NCBI GenBank assembly: GCA_016214035.1
Contig: JACRPF010000005.1
Span: forward strand, 310,001-374,000
Direction of reading: 5' to 3'
Source: Spirochaetota bacterium
GTDB lineage: Bacteria; Spirochaetota; Brachyspiria; Brachyspirales; JACRPF01
Length of the DNA: 64,000 nucleotides
This document shows, in pieces, positions 26,241 through 34,123 of the stretch (positions are counted from its first letter, which is position 1; every line of letters starts with the position of its first letter). The translations under genes were made by a program, and so were the position numbers. The notes beneath the pieces were generated by a model that saw only the letters and a program-made list of their open reading frames with translations, was not told the origin of the DNA and searched no databases.

Positions 26241-27032
26241 TCATTTCACCAGTCCCGATATGAGAAAACCGATGCCGTATGCCGCCGCCGCCGCGACACT
26301 TCCGACCGCGAGCATTTCAAGGCCGGAGAAAAACCAGTTTCGTCCCGTGATACGCGTTTTCAGCGCACCGAGCAGGAACAGCGTGCCGCCGGTGAGTATA
26401 CACGCGACGACGAACGTCTGCGCGCGGAACGCCGGAACGAACTGCGACACGACATACGCCGCGATGGGGATGAAGCCGAACACGAGGAACGAGACGAATG
26501 TCACCAGCGCACTTTTCATCGGTGATTCATTGTTGGGGATGATGCCGAGTTCCTCCACCATCATGATATCAAGCCACGCTTTTTTGTGTTTCGCGATGGT
26601 GTTCACGATGGTCGCCGCGTCTTTTTTCGGCATGCCCTTCGAGATGTAAAGCTCGACGAGTTCGGTCTTCTCGCCGTCGGGATAATGCGTCATTTCCCAC
26701 TCTTCGCGCGTTTTCTCCGCCGCTTCATATTCCTTTTCCGCTTTCGTGGAAAGATAATCCCCGATGGCCATCGACAAACCGTCGGCGATGAGATTGGCAA
26801 ATCCCATGATGAGTACTATGGCGGGGGCAAGCGCCGCGCCCGTCACACCGGCGACGGCAGCGAACGTGGTGATGGTGCCGTCGAGTCCGCCGTATACGAC
26901 GCTTTTGATGTGTTCACCGCCGGCCTTGTGCGATTCATCGGCACGCGCGCCGGGTGAATGCGCCGCGATGGTCGCATCGATTGATTTATTTTTGAACGCA
27001 TCACGCGCCTTATCAAGACTTCGGGTAAGCAT
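26241..27032 (-). CDS. VIT1/CCC1-family iron/manganese transporter
   Basis: 263 aa. The hallmark is VVYGGLDGTITTFAAVAGVTGA in the first helix, followed by MGFANLIADGLSMAIGDYLSTKAE. A cytoplasmic Glu-rich metal-binding helix pair (EKEYEAAEKTREEWEM, then ELYISKGM) precedes three C-terminal helices. Members move Fe2+ or Mn2+ out of the cytoplasm. It is separated by ~115 bases from the DUF47 gene on the same strand and seems to be its own unit. Confidence 0.9.
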   Translation of the reverse strand: MLTRSLDKARDAFKNKSIDATIAAHSPGARADESHKAGGEHIKSVVYGGLDGTITTFAAVAGVTGAALAPAIVLIMGFANLIADGLSMAIGDYLSTKAEKEYEAAEKTREEWEMTHYPDGEKTELVELYISKGMPKKDAATIVNTIAKHKKAWLDIMMVEELGIIPNNESPMKSALVTFVSFLVFGFIPIAAYVVSQFVPAFRAQTFVVACILTGGTLFLLGALKTRITGRNWFFSGLEMLAVGSVAAAAAYGIGFLISGLVK

Positions 27033-27104
27033 GGCAGTCTCCTTCTGGCTGATAGCTGAAACTATAATGATTTTTCATGAATACGCAAGTCATCCGCAGG
27101 AAAT

Positions 27105-27135
27105 AAAAAAGCCCCCGGATATCCGGGGGCTTTTT
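27105..27135 (-). terminator. Bidirectional Rho-independent terminator
   Basis: A perfect ten-base-pair stem (GCCCCCGGAT at 27111-27120, ATCCGGGGGC at 27121-27130) is flanked by an A run on the left and a T run on the right. It lies 13 bases past the stop of the minus-strand kinase and can also work from the other side. Confidence 0.92.
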
Positions 27136-27147
27136 AGATGATTAACG

Positions 27148-28233
27148 CTATCTCTGGATCCGGGCCGAGCCGCCTTTCGCGAACGATTCAACCTGGTCGA
27201 GTGTTGCCATGGTCGTGTCGCCCGGGAATGTGGTGAGCAGTGCACCGTGAGCCCATCCGAGTTTGATGGCCTCTTCCGGCGTTTTGCCTGATAGGAGCCC
27301 GTACATGAGCCCTGCCGCAAAGCCGTCGCCGCCGCCAACGCGGTCGTACACGTCAAGTTCGCAGGTGGGGCTTACATAGTTCTTGCCGTCAAGCCAGAGC
27401 ACTGCGCCCCATGAGTGCCGGTTCGTCGAATGCACTTCGCGGAGCGTCGTTGCCACCGCCTTGATGTTCGGGAATGATTTCACCACCGATTCCATCATGC
27501 CGAAGAACGTTGACGGATCGAGCTTCGATGATTTTGATTCAACTTCCGGTCCTTTGAGCCCGAGACCTTTCTGGAGATCCTCTTCATTGCCCACAAGGAC
27601 ATCTACGTTCTTAACAATTTCGCGGAGCACTTCCGGCGCCTTTTCTGCGCCGCCGGAAACTGCCCAGAGCTTGGCGCGGTAATTAAGGTCGAACGATGTT
27701 ATCGCTCCGGCCTTTTTTGCCGCCTGCATCGCCTCGATAACGAGTTTGCTTGTGGTTTCTGAAAGCGCGGAGAATATGCCGCCGGAATGGAACCAGCGCA
27801 CACCGCCCGCGAATATCTCGTTCCAGTTGAAACTGCCGGGCTTTAGCTGGCCCGCCGCTTCGTTCGAGCGGTTATAGAACACCACCGGGGCGCGAACGCC
27901 TTTGCCCTGGTCGCTCCACACCTGCGCGATATTCGGTCCGCGGACGCCATCGTGCTTGAAGCGTACGTAATACGGGACAACCCCCGTTTCGCGGACCACA
28001 TTTTCAACTTTCACGCCGATCGGATAATCGACCATAGCCGACGCGATGGCCGTGCGCATGCGGAAGCAGCGCGAAAGATTTGCGGCAACATTGTATTCGC
28101 CGCCGGAAACGTGGAGGTCATACTTGTTTGCCATCGAGAACGGGATGATGCCCGGGTCGAGGCGTGTCACGAGCGCGCCGAGCGCCAGAAAATCGTGCTT
28201 CGCTTTTTCTGCGGGAAGGATGTTCAGTGCCAT
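27148..28233 (-). CDS. PfkB-family sugar kinase, 2-keto-3-deoxygluconate kinase-like
   Basis: 361 aa ribokinase fold. Seen are HVSGGEYNVAANLSRCF (N-terminal substrate motif), TSFDLNYRAKLW, and the C-terminal anion-hole motif DRVGGGDGFAAGLMYGLL, with GGGD in place of the usual GAGD; the catalytic Asp is present. The FDLNYRAKLW segment is typical of KdgK, which phosphorylates 2-keto-3-deoxygluconate. It follows gnd on the same strand with a 90-base gap that contains a CG-rich repeat. The pairing with 6-phosphogluconate dehydrogenase suggests gluconate or uronate catabolism. Confidence 0.8.
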   Translation of the reverse strand: MALNILPAEKAKHDFLALGALVTRLDPGIIPFSMANKYDLHVSGGEYNVAANLSRCFRMRTAIASAMVDYPIGVKVENVVRETGVVPYYVRFKHDGVRGPNIAQVWSDQGKGVRAPVVFYNRSNEAAGQLKPGSFNWNEIFAGGVRWFHSGGIFSALSETTSKLVIEAMQAAKKAGAITSFDLNYRAKLWAVSGGAEKAPEVLREIVKNVDVLVGNEEDLQKGLGLKGPEVESKSSKLDPSTFFGMMESVVKSFPNIKAVATTLREVHSTNRHSWGAVLWLDGKNYVSPTCELDVYDRVGGGDGFAAGLMYGLLSGKTPEEAIKLGWAHGALLTTFPGDTTMATLDQVESFAKGGSARIQR

Positions 28234-28257
28234 AAATACTCCATAATATTATTTTTC

Positions 28258-28323
28258 CCTTTCCCTGCAAAGCGGAGAAAGGGCGCTGCGCCGAGCGTAG
28301 TCGAGGCGGCGTGGGGATAGGGG
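28258..28323 (-). repeat. CG-rich intergenic palindromic repeat between gnd and the kinase
   Basis: On the minus strand it reads GCCTCGACTACGCTCGGC, then CCCTTTC and GAAAGGG as a seven-base stem. The 'CTCGACTACGCTCGG' type is a frequent dispersed repeat in environmental genomes as far as I recall; only this copy is seen here. Confidence 0.4.
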
Positions 28324-29772
28324 CTACACGGTATACGTTGATGCACTCGTATTTCCGCCGCGGCCCGTCCAGTTCGTATGAAAGAACTCACCGCGTTTCT
28401 TGTCCGTGCGTTCATACGTGTGCGCGCCGAAATAGTCGCGCTGCGCCTGCAGGAGGTTAGCCGGGAGGCGTTCGCTGCGGTAGCCGTCGAAATAATTGAG
28501 CGCGGTGGCGAGTGCCGGCACCGGTATGCCGTTCACGATTGCCGTCGCGACCACATTGCGCCAGCCGGCCTGCGCGTTCGCCATCTTGTCTTTGAAAAAC
28601 GGATCGAGCAGAAGATTGTTGAGCCCCTGGTTCTTGTCGAATGCCTCTTTTATCTTGCCGAGGAATACCGAGCGGATGATGCAGCCGCCGCGCCACATGA
28701 GCGCGATGCCGCCGTAATTGAGGTCCCACTTGTATTCTTTAGCCGCTTCGCGCATGAGGAGGAACCCCTGTGCGTACGATACGACTTTGGATGCATACAG
28801 CGCGTTCTTGAGGTCGTCGAGGAATTTCTTTTTATCGCCGTTGAACGATATCGCAGGTCCCTTGTAGACCTTAGATGCTGCAACGCGTTCGTCCTTCACC
28901 GCCGAGAGACAGCGCGCGAACACCGCTTCGCCGATGAGCGTAAGCGGTACGCCGAAATTGAGCGCAGCGATACCGGTCCATTTGCCGGTACCTTTCTGAC
29001 CGGCGGTATCGAGTATCTTATCAGCAAGCGGACCGCCGTCGGTGTCCTTGTATGCGAGAATATCGCGCGTGATCTCAATGAGGTAGCTGCCGAGGTCGCC
29101 CTCGTTCCACTGCTTGAATGTCTGATGCATTTCATCATATGACATCTTGAGCACGTCTTTCATTATCTGGTACACTTCGCAGATAAGCTGCATATCGCCG
29201 TACTCAATGCCGTTGTGCACCATCTTCACGAAATGTCCCGCGCCGTTCTCGCCAACCCAGTCACAGCAAGGCTGATTGTCGGCTTTGGCGGATATCGCCT
29301 GAAATATCGGTTTTACCGTTGCCCATGCCGCTTTCGAACCGCCCGGCATAATGGACGGGCCGGTAAGCGCACCCTCTTCGCCGCCGGAAACGCCGGTGCC
29401 GATATAGAGGAGTCCCTTGGATTCAACATATTTTGTGCGGCGTATGGTGTCTTCATAATTCGAATTGCCGCCGTCGATGATGATATCGCCTTTTTCGAGC
29501 GTGCCCAGAAGCTGCTCGATGGTGTCGTCAACGGCGTTACCCGCTTTCACCATTATCATCACTTTGCGTGGTGTTTCAAGCGCCGCCGAGAGTTCTTTCA
29601 GGTCGTGCGTACCGACGATCTTTTTACCTTTGCCGCGGCCGTTCACAAAGTCGTCGACCTTGGATGTTGTCCGGTTGTATACCGCTACCGTAAATCCCTT
29701 GCTTTCCATGTTCAGTACGAGATTTTCGCCCATCACCGCGAGGCCGATGAGCCCGATGTTCGCTTTACTCAT
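28324..29772 (-). CDS. gnd: 6-phosphogluconate dehydrogenase, decarboxylating
   Basis: 482 aa, full length for the long (Gnd) form. The N-terminal Rossmann motif is IGLIGLAVMGENL followed by VYNRT (NADP preference). Family signatures are VSGGEEGALTGPSIMPGG, GHFVKMVHNGIEYGDMQLI (catalytic Lys and Asn), DTAGQKGTGKW and YFDGYRSERLPANLLQAQRD near the C-terminus. It converts 6-phosphogluconate to ribulose 5-phosphate with CO2 release. It begins behind AGGAGCAC; an extended -10 (TGGTATAAT) lies about 35 bases upstream. Confidence 0.97.
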   Translation of the reverse strand: MSKANIGLIGLAVMGENLVLNMESKGFTVAVYNRTTSKVDDFVNGRGKGKKIVGTHDLKELSAALETPRKVMIMVKAGNAVDDTIEQLLGTLEKGDIIIDGGNSNYEDTIRRTKYVESKGLLYIGTGVSGGEEGALTGPSIMPGGSKAAWATVKPIFQAISAKADNQPCCDWVGENGAGHFVKMVHNGIEYGDMQLICEVYQIMKDVLKMSYDEMHQTFKQWNEGDLGSYLIEITRDILAYKDTDGGPLADKILDTAGQKGTGKWTGIAALNFGVPLTLIGEAVFARCLSAVKDERVAASKVYKGPAISFNGDKKKFLDDLKNALYASKVVSYAQGFLLMREAAKEYKWDLNYGGIALMWRGGCIIRSVFLGKIKEAFDKNQGLNNLLLDPFFKDKMANAQAGWRNVVATAIVNGIPVPALATALNYFDGYRSERLPANLLQAQRDYFGAHTYERTDKKRGEFFHTNWTGRGGNTSASTYTV

Positions 29773-29804
29773 TTCATGTGCTCCTTGACGAAAATTGAGC
29801 GGTC

Positions 29805-29832
29805 ATTATACCATGCCATCAGGCGATTACCA
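29805..29832 (-). promoter_or_regulatory. Probable gnd promoter
   Basis: On the minus strand TATAAT (29805-29810) is preceded by TGG, giving an extended -10, and by TGGTAA 16 bases further up. It sits about 33 bases before the gnd start. Confidence 0.5.
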
Positions 29833-29995
29833 CTCCGGAGGATGAAGGAAAATCGTCCGTCATCCCGGGTGATTATCGTCTCAGTCCGGTTCATGTCCGC
29901 GGATAATTGAAATAAATATAATGATTAATTGACGAGTGGTGAATGAATGGAAGCGGTGTGGATGTATAAAAGTGACATAGCGCGGGAAAATATAA

Positions 29996-30193
29996 TAAAC
30001 CCTTGGGCCCGCTGCGCTACGCAATGGACAGGACTTTTTGGTTGGATATATACAGAAAGGGGTGTGAATAGAGGTGTGAAAGGGAAATGCCTGCACATCC
30101 GCGTATGGCCAGACTCGGCTGGTATCGTTAGAGATACCCCGACGGCATGTCGCCGCCGGCGCTAGGTCCTTTGTTACTTGCCCAAGGGGTTTA
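29996..30193. ncRNA. Unidentified structured element in the 510-base gap upstream of gnd
   Basis: TAAACCCTTGGGC (29996-30008) pairs with GCCCAAGGGGTTTA (30180-30193), with one bulged base, closing a ~198-base domain. Inside are AGGAC/GTCCT as an inner stem, the hairpin GGTATC-N6-GATACC (30121-30138), and alternative pairings CCAG/CTGG and CGAC/GTCG. TATAAT at 29991-29996 directly precedes the left arm, but no -35 box is seen. No credible protein frame covers it. A closed-stem RNA such as a 6S-like RNA, or an inserted mobile element, are the options; orientation is undecided. The rest of the gap (29833-29990, 30194-30282) is AT-rich with nothing recognisable. Confidence 0.35.
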
Positions 30194-30282
30194 TTGTCAT
30201 CTCAAAGAACATATCCTACACTTATATAACTATGTATATAAAAAAAAGTAAAAAAGGCAAGAGCATTGTGCGGTCTGAACAG

Positions 30283-31128
30283 CTATTTCACTGTCCGTAC
30301 GATGCGAAATCCGTTGTCATATAAAGCCGTAAGCGGCGCGAGATAATTACGCGAGGCGGACCGAAGCGCATTGTTTTGATCGGCAATTCCCCCTCCGCGC
30401 ACCACGCGATAATCGCCGGACAGTGCGCCTTTGGGATGCACGATGTCCTTCACGGCATAGAATCCATACAGATCAAAACACCATTCCGCGGTATTGCCGG
30501 ACATGTCGTATATTCCGAAAGCGTTCGGGTGTTTCAGTCCCACGGGATGCGTCCGCCCGCTGCAGTTCGCGTAGTTCCAGACGTGAGCGCCGCTGATGGA
30601 ATCGCCCCAGTAATAACGGCTGGTTGTGCCCGCGCGGCATGCGTATTCCCACTCGGCTTCCGTGGGCAGGCGGTAGCCATTGGCCTCCCAGCGCACCCAT
30701 GCGGGCGATACCTGGATAGCTCCTTTTCGATATACGTCGCGTTTCGCCGCGGTGGTGTAATAACACGGCGCAAGGCCTTCCGCTTCGGACGCCGCATTGC
30801 ACCATTTTACCGCATCAAACCAGCTGACGCCGGCTACCGGTTCGTTGTCCTCGTGTTTCTCAATATCGAGAAAATGCCCGCCGTCCGTACCCGTGTTGTC
30901 GAACGTATATCCCCGCTTCAATGCGTAATCATAGGTCTGCTTCCATTGCCGATAGGTCACTTCATGAATGCCAATCATGAACGGCGGAAGGGTAACCGTA
31001 CGGATCGGTTTCTCGGTATATTCAAGCGTTGAACCCATCGAAAATGATCCGCCGGGCAGACGGACCATGGTGTCGTCCGCGGGTAACAGCATGACGGAGC
31101 AGAGCATCATCAGTACTGTGGTCTTCAT
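30283..31128 (-). CDS. Secreted FGE-sulfatase-fold (SUMF1-like) protein
   Basis: 281 aa. An N-terminal signal peptide of about 17 residues precedes a complete formylglycine-generating-enzyme fold: MVRLPGGSFSMGS, IHEVTYRQWKQ, PVAGVSWFDAVKWCNA, YRLPTEAEWEYACRAGT, FGIYDMSGNTAEW, VVRGGGI and the end GFRIVRT. The copper-binding Cys pair that makes genuine FGEs active would lie between RGG and the terminus; here the segment reads RSASRNY with no Cys. So I infer a structural or ligand-binding member, not a sulfatase activator. It follows the DUF3108 gene by ten bases. Confidence 0.83.
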   Translation of the reverse strand: MKTTVLMMLCSVMLLPADDTMVRLPGGSFSMGSTLEYTEKPIRTVTLPPFMIGIHEVTYRQWKQTYDYALKRGYTFDNTGTDGGHFLDIEKHEDNEPVAGVSWFDAVKWCNAASEAEGLAPCYYTTAAKRDVYRKGAIQVSPAWVRWEANGYRLPTEAEWEYACRAGTTSRYYWGDSISGAHVWNYANCSGRTHPVGLKHPNAFGIYDMSGNTAEWCFDLYGFYAVKDIVHPKGALSGDYRVVRGGGIADQNNALRSASRNYLAPLTALYDNGFRIVRTVK

Positions 31129-31138
31129 CGCGAGTTCC

Positions 31139-31885
31139 TTATTTTTTTCCGGGGATATAACGTGAAAGATGCGCTTTCGCGAACAGCTGGAATTTCGAGA
31201 CCTTTACCGCCGGCACGGTAACCTCCACCGGTATGCAGTCGAAATCCTTCGCCAGGTGTACGGTGAATCCATAGATGACCTTCTCATGCGCCTCGATGGT
31301 TTTAATGCCGCCGCGGGCGAGCGCTTTCATTTTAATATTCCCGCCTTCGTTGAAGGTGATCTGTACGTCACGAAGCCTGTCGTAATCAAGCCAGACAAAA
31401 TCGAGCGGTTTCGTTTTGTCGTGCCGTCGCACATAATATATCACGGTGAGCACGTCCATGACGAACGGCGGCAGGAACAGCGTCTTGCCGTACGGATTGC
31501 GCCGGTCTGAATAGTGCGCGGTATTGTTCGATGGATTGATGACGGTGACGATGCGGTTCGTCCACTTTCCCTGGTGGATATCGTTCTCCACACGGTACGG
31601 GAGGAATGTCTGTGTATCGAATGATGAATAGAACGAGTTGCTGAAAGGGTATAATATCCGTATTACGTCTATCGAGCGCAGCCGCACTACCGCATGGCAT
31701 ATCTCGCGTCCATTGGCAATGGAATTGCTGAGCGTTTCAACCTCGATGGTGCCGATTTTTCCGCTGACGTTCATGTCGGCGAGTTCAATTGAAAAGTCGT
31801 AGATAAACGTCTCGCCGGGAGGGAAGGAGGCGTGCAGCAAAGCAGCCGCACAGAGAAGCAGTGAATATCTGCACCAGCGCACCAT
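31139..31885 (-). CDS. DUF3108-type exported protein
   Basis: 248 aa with a signal peptide (SLLLCAAALLHA) and an all-beta periplasmic domain. The FPPGETFIYDFSIEL opening, a conserved VENDIHQGKWTN-type middle and PVEVTVPAVKVSKFQLFAKAHL near the end resemble the DUF3108 family of envelope proteins, whose function is unknown. It precedes the FGE-fold gene in a two-gene unit, suggesting the pair works together in the periplasm or outer membrane. Confidence 0.6.
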   Translation of the reverse strand: MVRWCRYSLLLCAAALLHASFPPGETFIYDFSIELADMNVSGKIGTIEVETLSNSIANGREICHAVVRLRSIDVIRILYPFSNSFYSSFDTQTFLPYRVENDIHQGKWTNRIVTVINPSNNTAHYSDRRNPYGKTLFLPPFVMDVLTVIYYVRRHDKTKPLDFVWLDYDRLRDVQITFNEGGNIKMKALARGGIKTIEAHEKVIYGFTVHLAKDFDCIPVEVTVPAVKVSKFQLFAKAHLSRYIPGKK

Positions 31886-31966
31886 ATGGCCGGATAATAC
31901 TGTAAAATCGATGGAAAAGCAACGACAGCGATAAGCGAAAACGACAGTAAAATAATCGATTCCGGC

Positions 31967-31995
31967 TGGACTCGGCGCCGCATCGTAGGTATTCT
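31967..31995 (+). promoter_or_regulatory. Possible promoter of the ADP-ribosylglycohydrolase gene
   Basis: TGGACT (31967-31972), 17-base spacer, TATTCT (31990-31995), 30 bases before the ATG. Confidence 0.4.
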
Positions 31996-32024
31996 ATGGA
32001 TACATTTATGACAAGGAGCTAGTC

Positions 32025-33371
32025 ATGCCGCACAAATGGCTTTCGATAACGAAAGGCGATCTCGCGATCGAACGTGAACAATGTCTCGACGAAGGCAGGG
32101 ATTTTACCGGTGTTCAGAAAGAATACGATACGCTCCTGAAGACCGACCTTGACAATGACCCGACGCTTCAGCCGCGTGCCGGCGCATTTCTCGACGCAAC
32201 GATAGCGCTTCCGGTACAAAAGGACTATCAGTTCCGCGAACCGTCGGATCTTGCCGGTATACGCGCCGAACGCCCCGACGGTCCCCGGCGTATCAACATC
32301 AGTCTTCCTGATGATGTGCTTTTCGATAACGTACTCGGCGCATGGCTCGGCAGATGCGCGGGGTGTCTGCTCGGCAAGCCCGTCGAAGGCTGGCGCACCG
32401 AACGGATGTGGGGATATCTCAAGGACCTCGGGCGTTTTCCGCTTGCCGATTACTTTCACAGTGATATCCCCGAAGCCGTCGCAAAAAAGTATGACGTCAA
32501 AGGCGGCGCATTCATCAACAATGTGAACCGCATGGTGGAGGATGATGACACGAACTATACCGTCACCGGATTTGTGCTCATGAAGCAGAAAGGCGCCGGA
32601 TTTACGCCCGATGATATGGCGGATTTCTGGATGCAGAACATTCCGCTGCTGCACACCTGCACCGCCGAACGTGTGGCGTATAAGAATTTTTCCGTCGGCA
32701 TCACTGCGCCCGCATCGGCTGCGTATCGTAACGTCTATCGTGAATGGATTGGCGCGCAGATACGCGCTGACTTTTTCGGTTATGCGGCGATGGGTTATCC
32801 GGAACTGGCCGCCGACTTCGCGTTCCGCGACGCGTCGATATCGCATGTGAAGAACGGCATCTACGGCGAGATGTGGGTTGCCGCCATGCTCGCGGCAGCG
32901 CCGTTCGAACGGGACGTCATGAACGTGATACGCACCGGATTGTCCGAGATACCGGCGAAGTCGCGTCTTGCCCGCGATATAGAAACGGTTATCGGCTGGC
33001 ATGCTGAAGGCATCGGTTACGCGGAGGCGATATCGCGGATTCATACGCAATGGAATGAAAAGAACGGACATCACTGGTGCCATACGAACAGTAATGCGAT
33101 GATCGTCGCTCTGGGACTGCTTTGGGGCGAAGGTGATTTTGAAAAATCCGTCTGCCGCGCGGTAGAAGCGTGCCTGGACACGGACTGCAACGGAGCCACG
33201 GTCGGTTCCGTTGTCGGGATGATGCTCGGCGCAAAAGCGCTGCCGTCAAAATGGATTGCGCCCCTCAACGATACGCTCGACACGGGAATTGCCGGATATC
33301 ACCGCGTATCGATATCGGCTATCGCGAAGGAAGGATTCGATGTTTACCGGGCGGTGCGGGAACGGGCCTGA
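32025..33371 (+). CDS. ADP-ribosylglycohydrolase (DraG/ARH) family protein
   Basis: 448 aa. The ARH fold signatures are LGAWLGRCAGCLLGKPVEGW, DDDTNYTVTGF (metal-binding Asp residues) and DTDCNGATVGSVVGMMLG near the C-terminus, the DTDT-like second metal site with Cys in place of Asp/Thr. Classical members remove ADP-ribose from proteins or small molecules using two Mg ions. The ~95 residue N-terminal extension before the core is not part of DraG. No ADP-ribosyltransferase is adjacent, so the substrate may be another glycosidic bond. The gene overlaps the convergent ubiE by 28 bases. The ATG follows AAGGAG. Confidence 0.82.
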   Translation: MPHKWLSITKGDLAIEREQCLDEGRDFTGVQKEYDTLLKTDLDNDPTLQPRAGAFLDATIALPVQKDYQFREPSDLAGIRAERPDGPRRINISLPDDVLFDNVLGAWLGRCAGCLLGKPVEGWRTERMWGYLKDLGRFPLADYFHSDIPEAVAKKYDVKGGAFINNVNRMVEDDDTNYTVTGFVLMKQKGAGFTPDDMADFWMQNIPLLHTCTAERVAYKNFSVGITAPASAAYRNVYREWIGAQIRADFFGYAAMGYPELAADFAFRDASISHVKNGIYGEMWVAAMLAAAPFERDVMNVIRTGLSEIPAKSRLARDIETVIGWHAEGIGYAEAISRIHTQWNEKNGHHWCHTNSNAMIVALGLLWGEGDFEKSVCRAVEACLDTDCNGATVGSVVGMMLGAKALPSKWIAPLNDTLDTGIAGYHRVSISAIAKEGFDVYRAVRERA

Positions 33372-34123
33372 GCCCTGCCGCCGGCTTTCCGTTCGATGAC
33401 GACGAGATCGGCCACGCCGAACATGAAACGCCGGCGCGAGAAAAAGGAAAAGCCGTTTTTTTCGGCGCGGGCGATGAATGCTTTGATGGTGTCGTAGTCG
33501 TTGATGGAATTGCCGAGATAGGCGTAATCGGACGCCGCACCCGCGACGAACCGGGCGATGACCGGTATCACGCAGCGGACATACACCGTCTGGAATATAC
33601 GCGTGAACAGATTGTCGGGTTTGAAGAATTCAAGCACATAGAGGCGCCCATTGGGTTTGAGCGCGCTTGCCGCCGCTTTAAGCGCGCGGTCATTGTCGCG
33701 TACATTGCGGTATCCGAACGCCACCGCCGCCGCGTTGAAGACGGCTTTCGATGAACCGATAGTTTCCGCCGAGGCGCGCTTGAAGATGACCTGACGCATG
33801 CCGTCGCGTTCCATTTTCGCGCGGGCGAAGACAAGCATGGCGTCGGAGATGTCGATGCCGGTTACACGTGTCTGGGGCAGGCGCCGTTTGACGGCAAGCG
33901 CTATGTCGCCGGTGCCGGTGGCAATATCGAGGAACGCCGGCGTTTCGCCGCAGCGGACAAGGAACGACACCGCTTCGCGCACCAGGTGACGCCGCCACAC
34001 GCGGTCAATACCGAATGTCATGATGCGGTTCATCGCGTCGTACCGCGGCGCAATGCGGTTGAAGAGCGCGCGAATTTTTTCGCGGCGGCGGTCCACCTTG
34101 ACGGTCGTTTCAGCGTTTTTCAT
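33344..34123 (-). CDS. ubiE: Demethylmenaquinone methyltransferase (UbiE/MenG)
   Basis: 259 aa class I SAM methyltransferase. Motif I is FLDIATGTGDIAL, followed by TGIDISDAMLVFAR, AVAFGYRNVRD (UbiE-type NxRD loop), GRLYVLEFFKP and the C-terminal YLGNSINDY. The N-terminus has VRALFNRIAPRYDAMNRIMTFG, diagnostic of UbiE. It methylates demethylmenaquinol in the last step of menaquinone synthesis. It overlaps mqnC by 14 bases at its start, which couples the two quinone genes. Confidence 0.9.
   Translation of the reverse strand: MKNAETTVKVDRRREKIRALFNRIAPRYDAMNRIMTFGIDRVWRRHLVREAVSFLVRCGETPAFLDIATGTGDIALAVKRRLPQTRVTGIDISDAMLVFARAKMERDGMRQVIFKRASAETIGSSKAVFNAAAVAFGYRNVRDNDRALKAAASALKPNGRLYVLEFFKPDNLFTRIFQTVYVRCVIPVIARFVAGAASDYAYLGNSINDYDTIKAFIARAEKNGFSFFSRRRFMFGVADLVVIERKAGGRAQARSRTAR

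Noticed and set aside
29996-30193. tRNA, tmRNA, SRP RNA or RNase P RNA
   Set aside because: None of the conserved boxes (T-loop GTTCGA, GGTCAGG tetraloop region, GAGGAAAGTCC) is present.
30283-31128. Active formylglycine-generating enzyme
   Set aside because: The catalytic Cys pair is missing, and no sulfatase gene is in the window.
32019-33083. Open frame of 354 codons opposite the ADP-ribosylglycohydrolase gene
   Set aside because: Antisense shadow; no family motif, and the plus strand carries clear ARH signatures.
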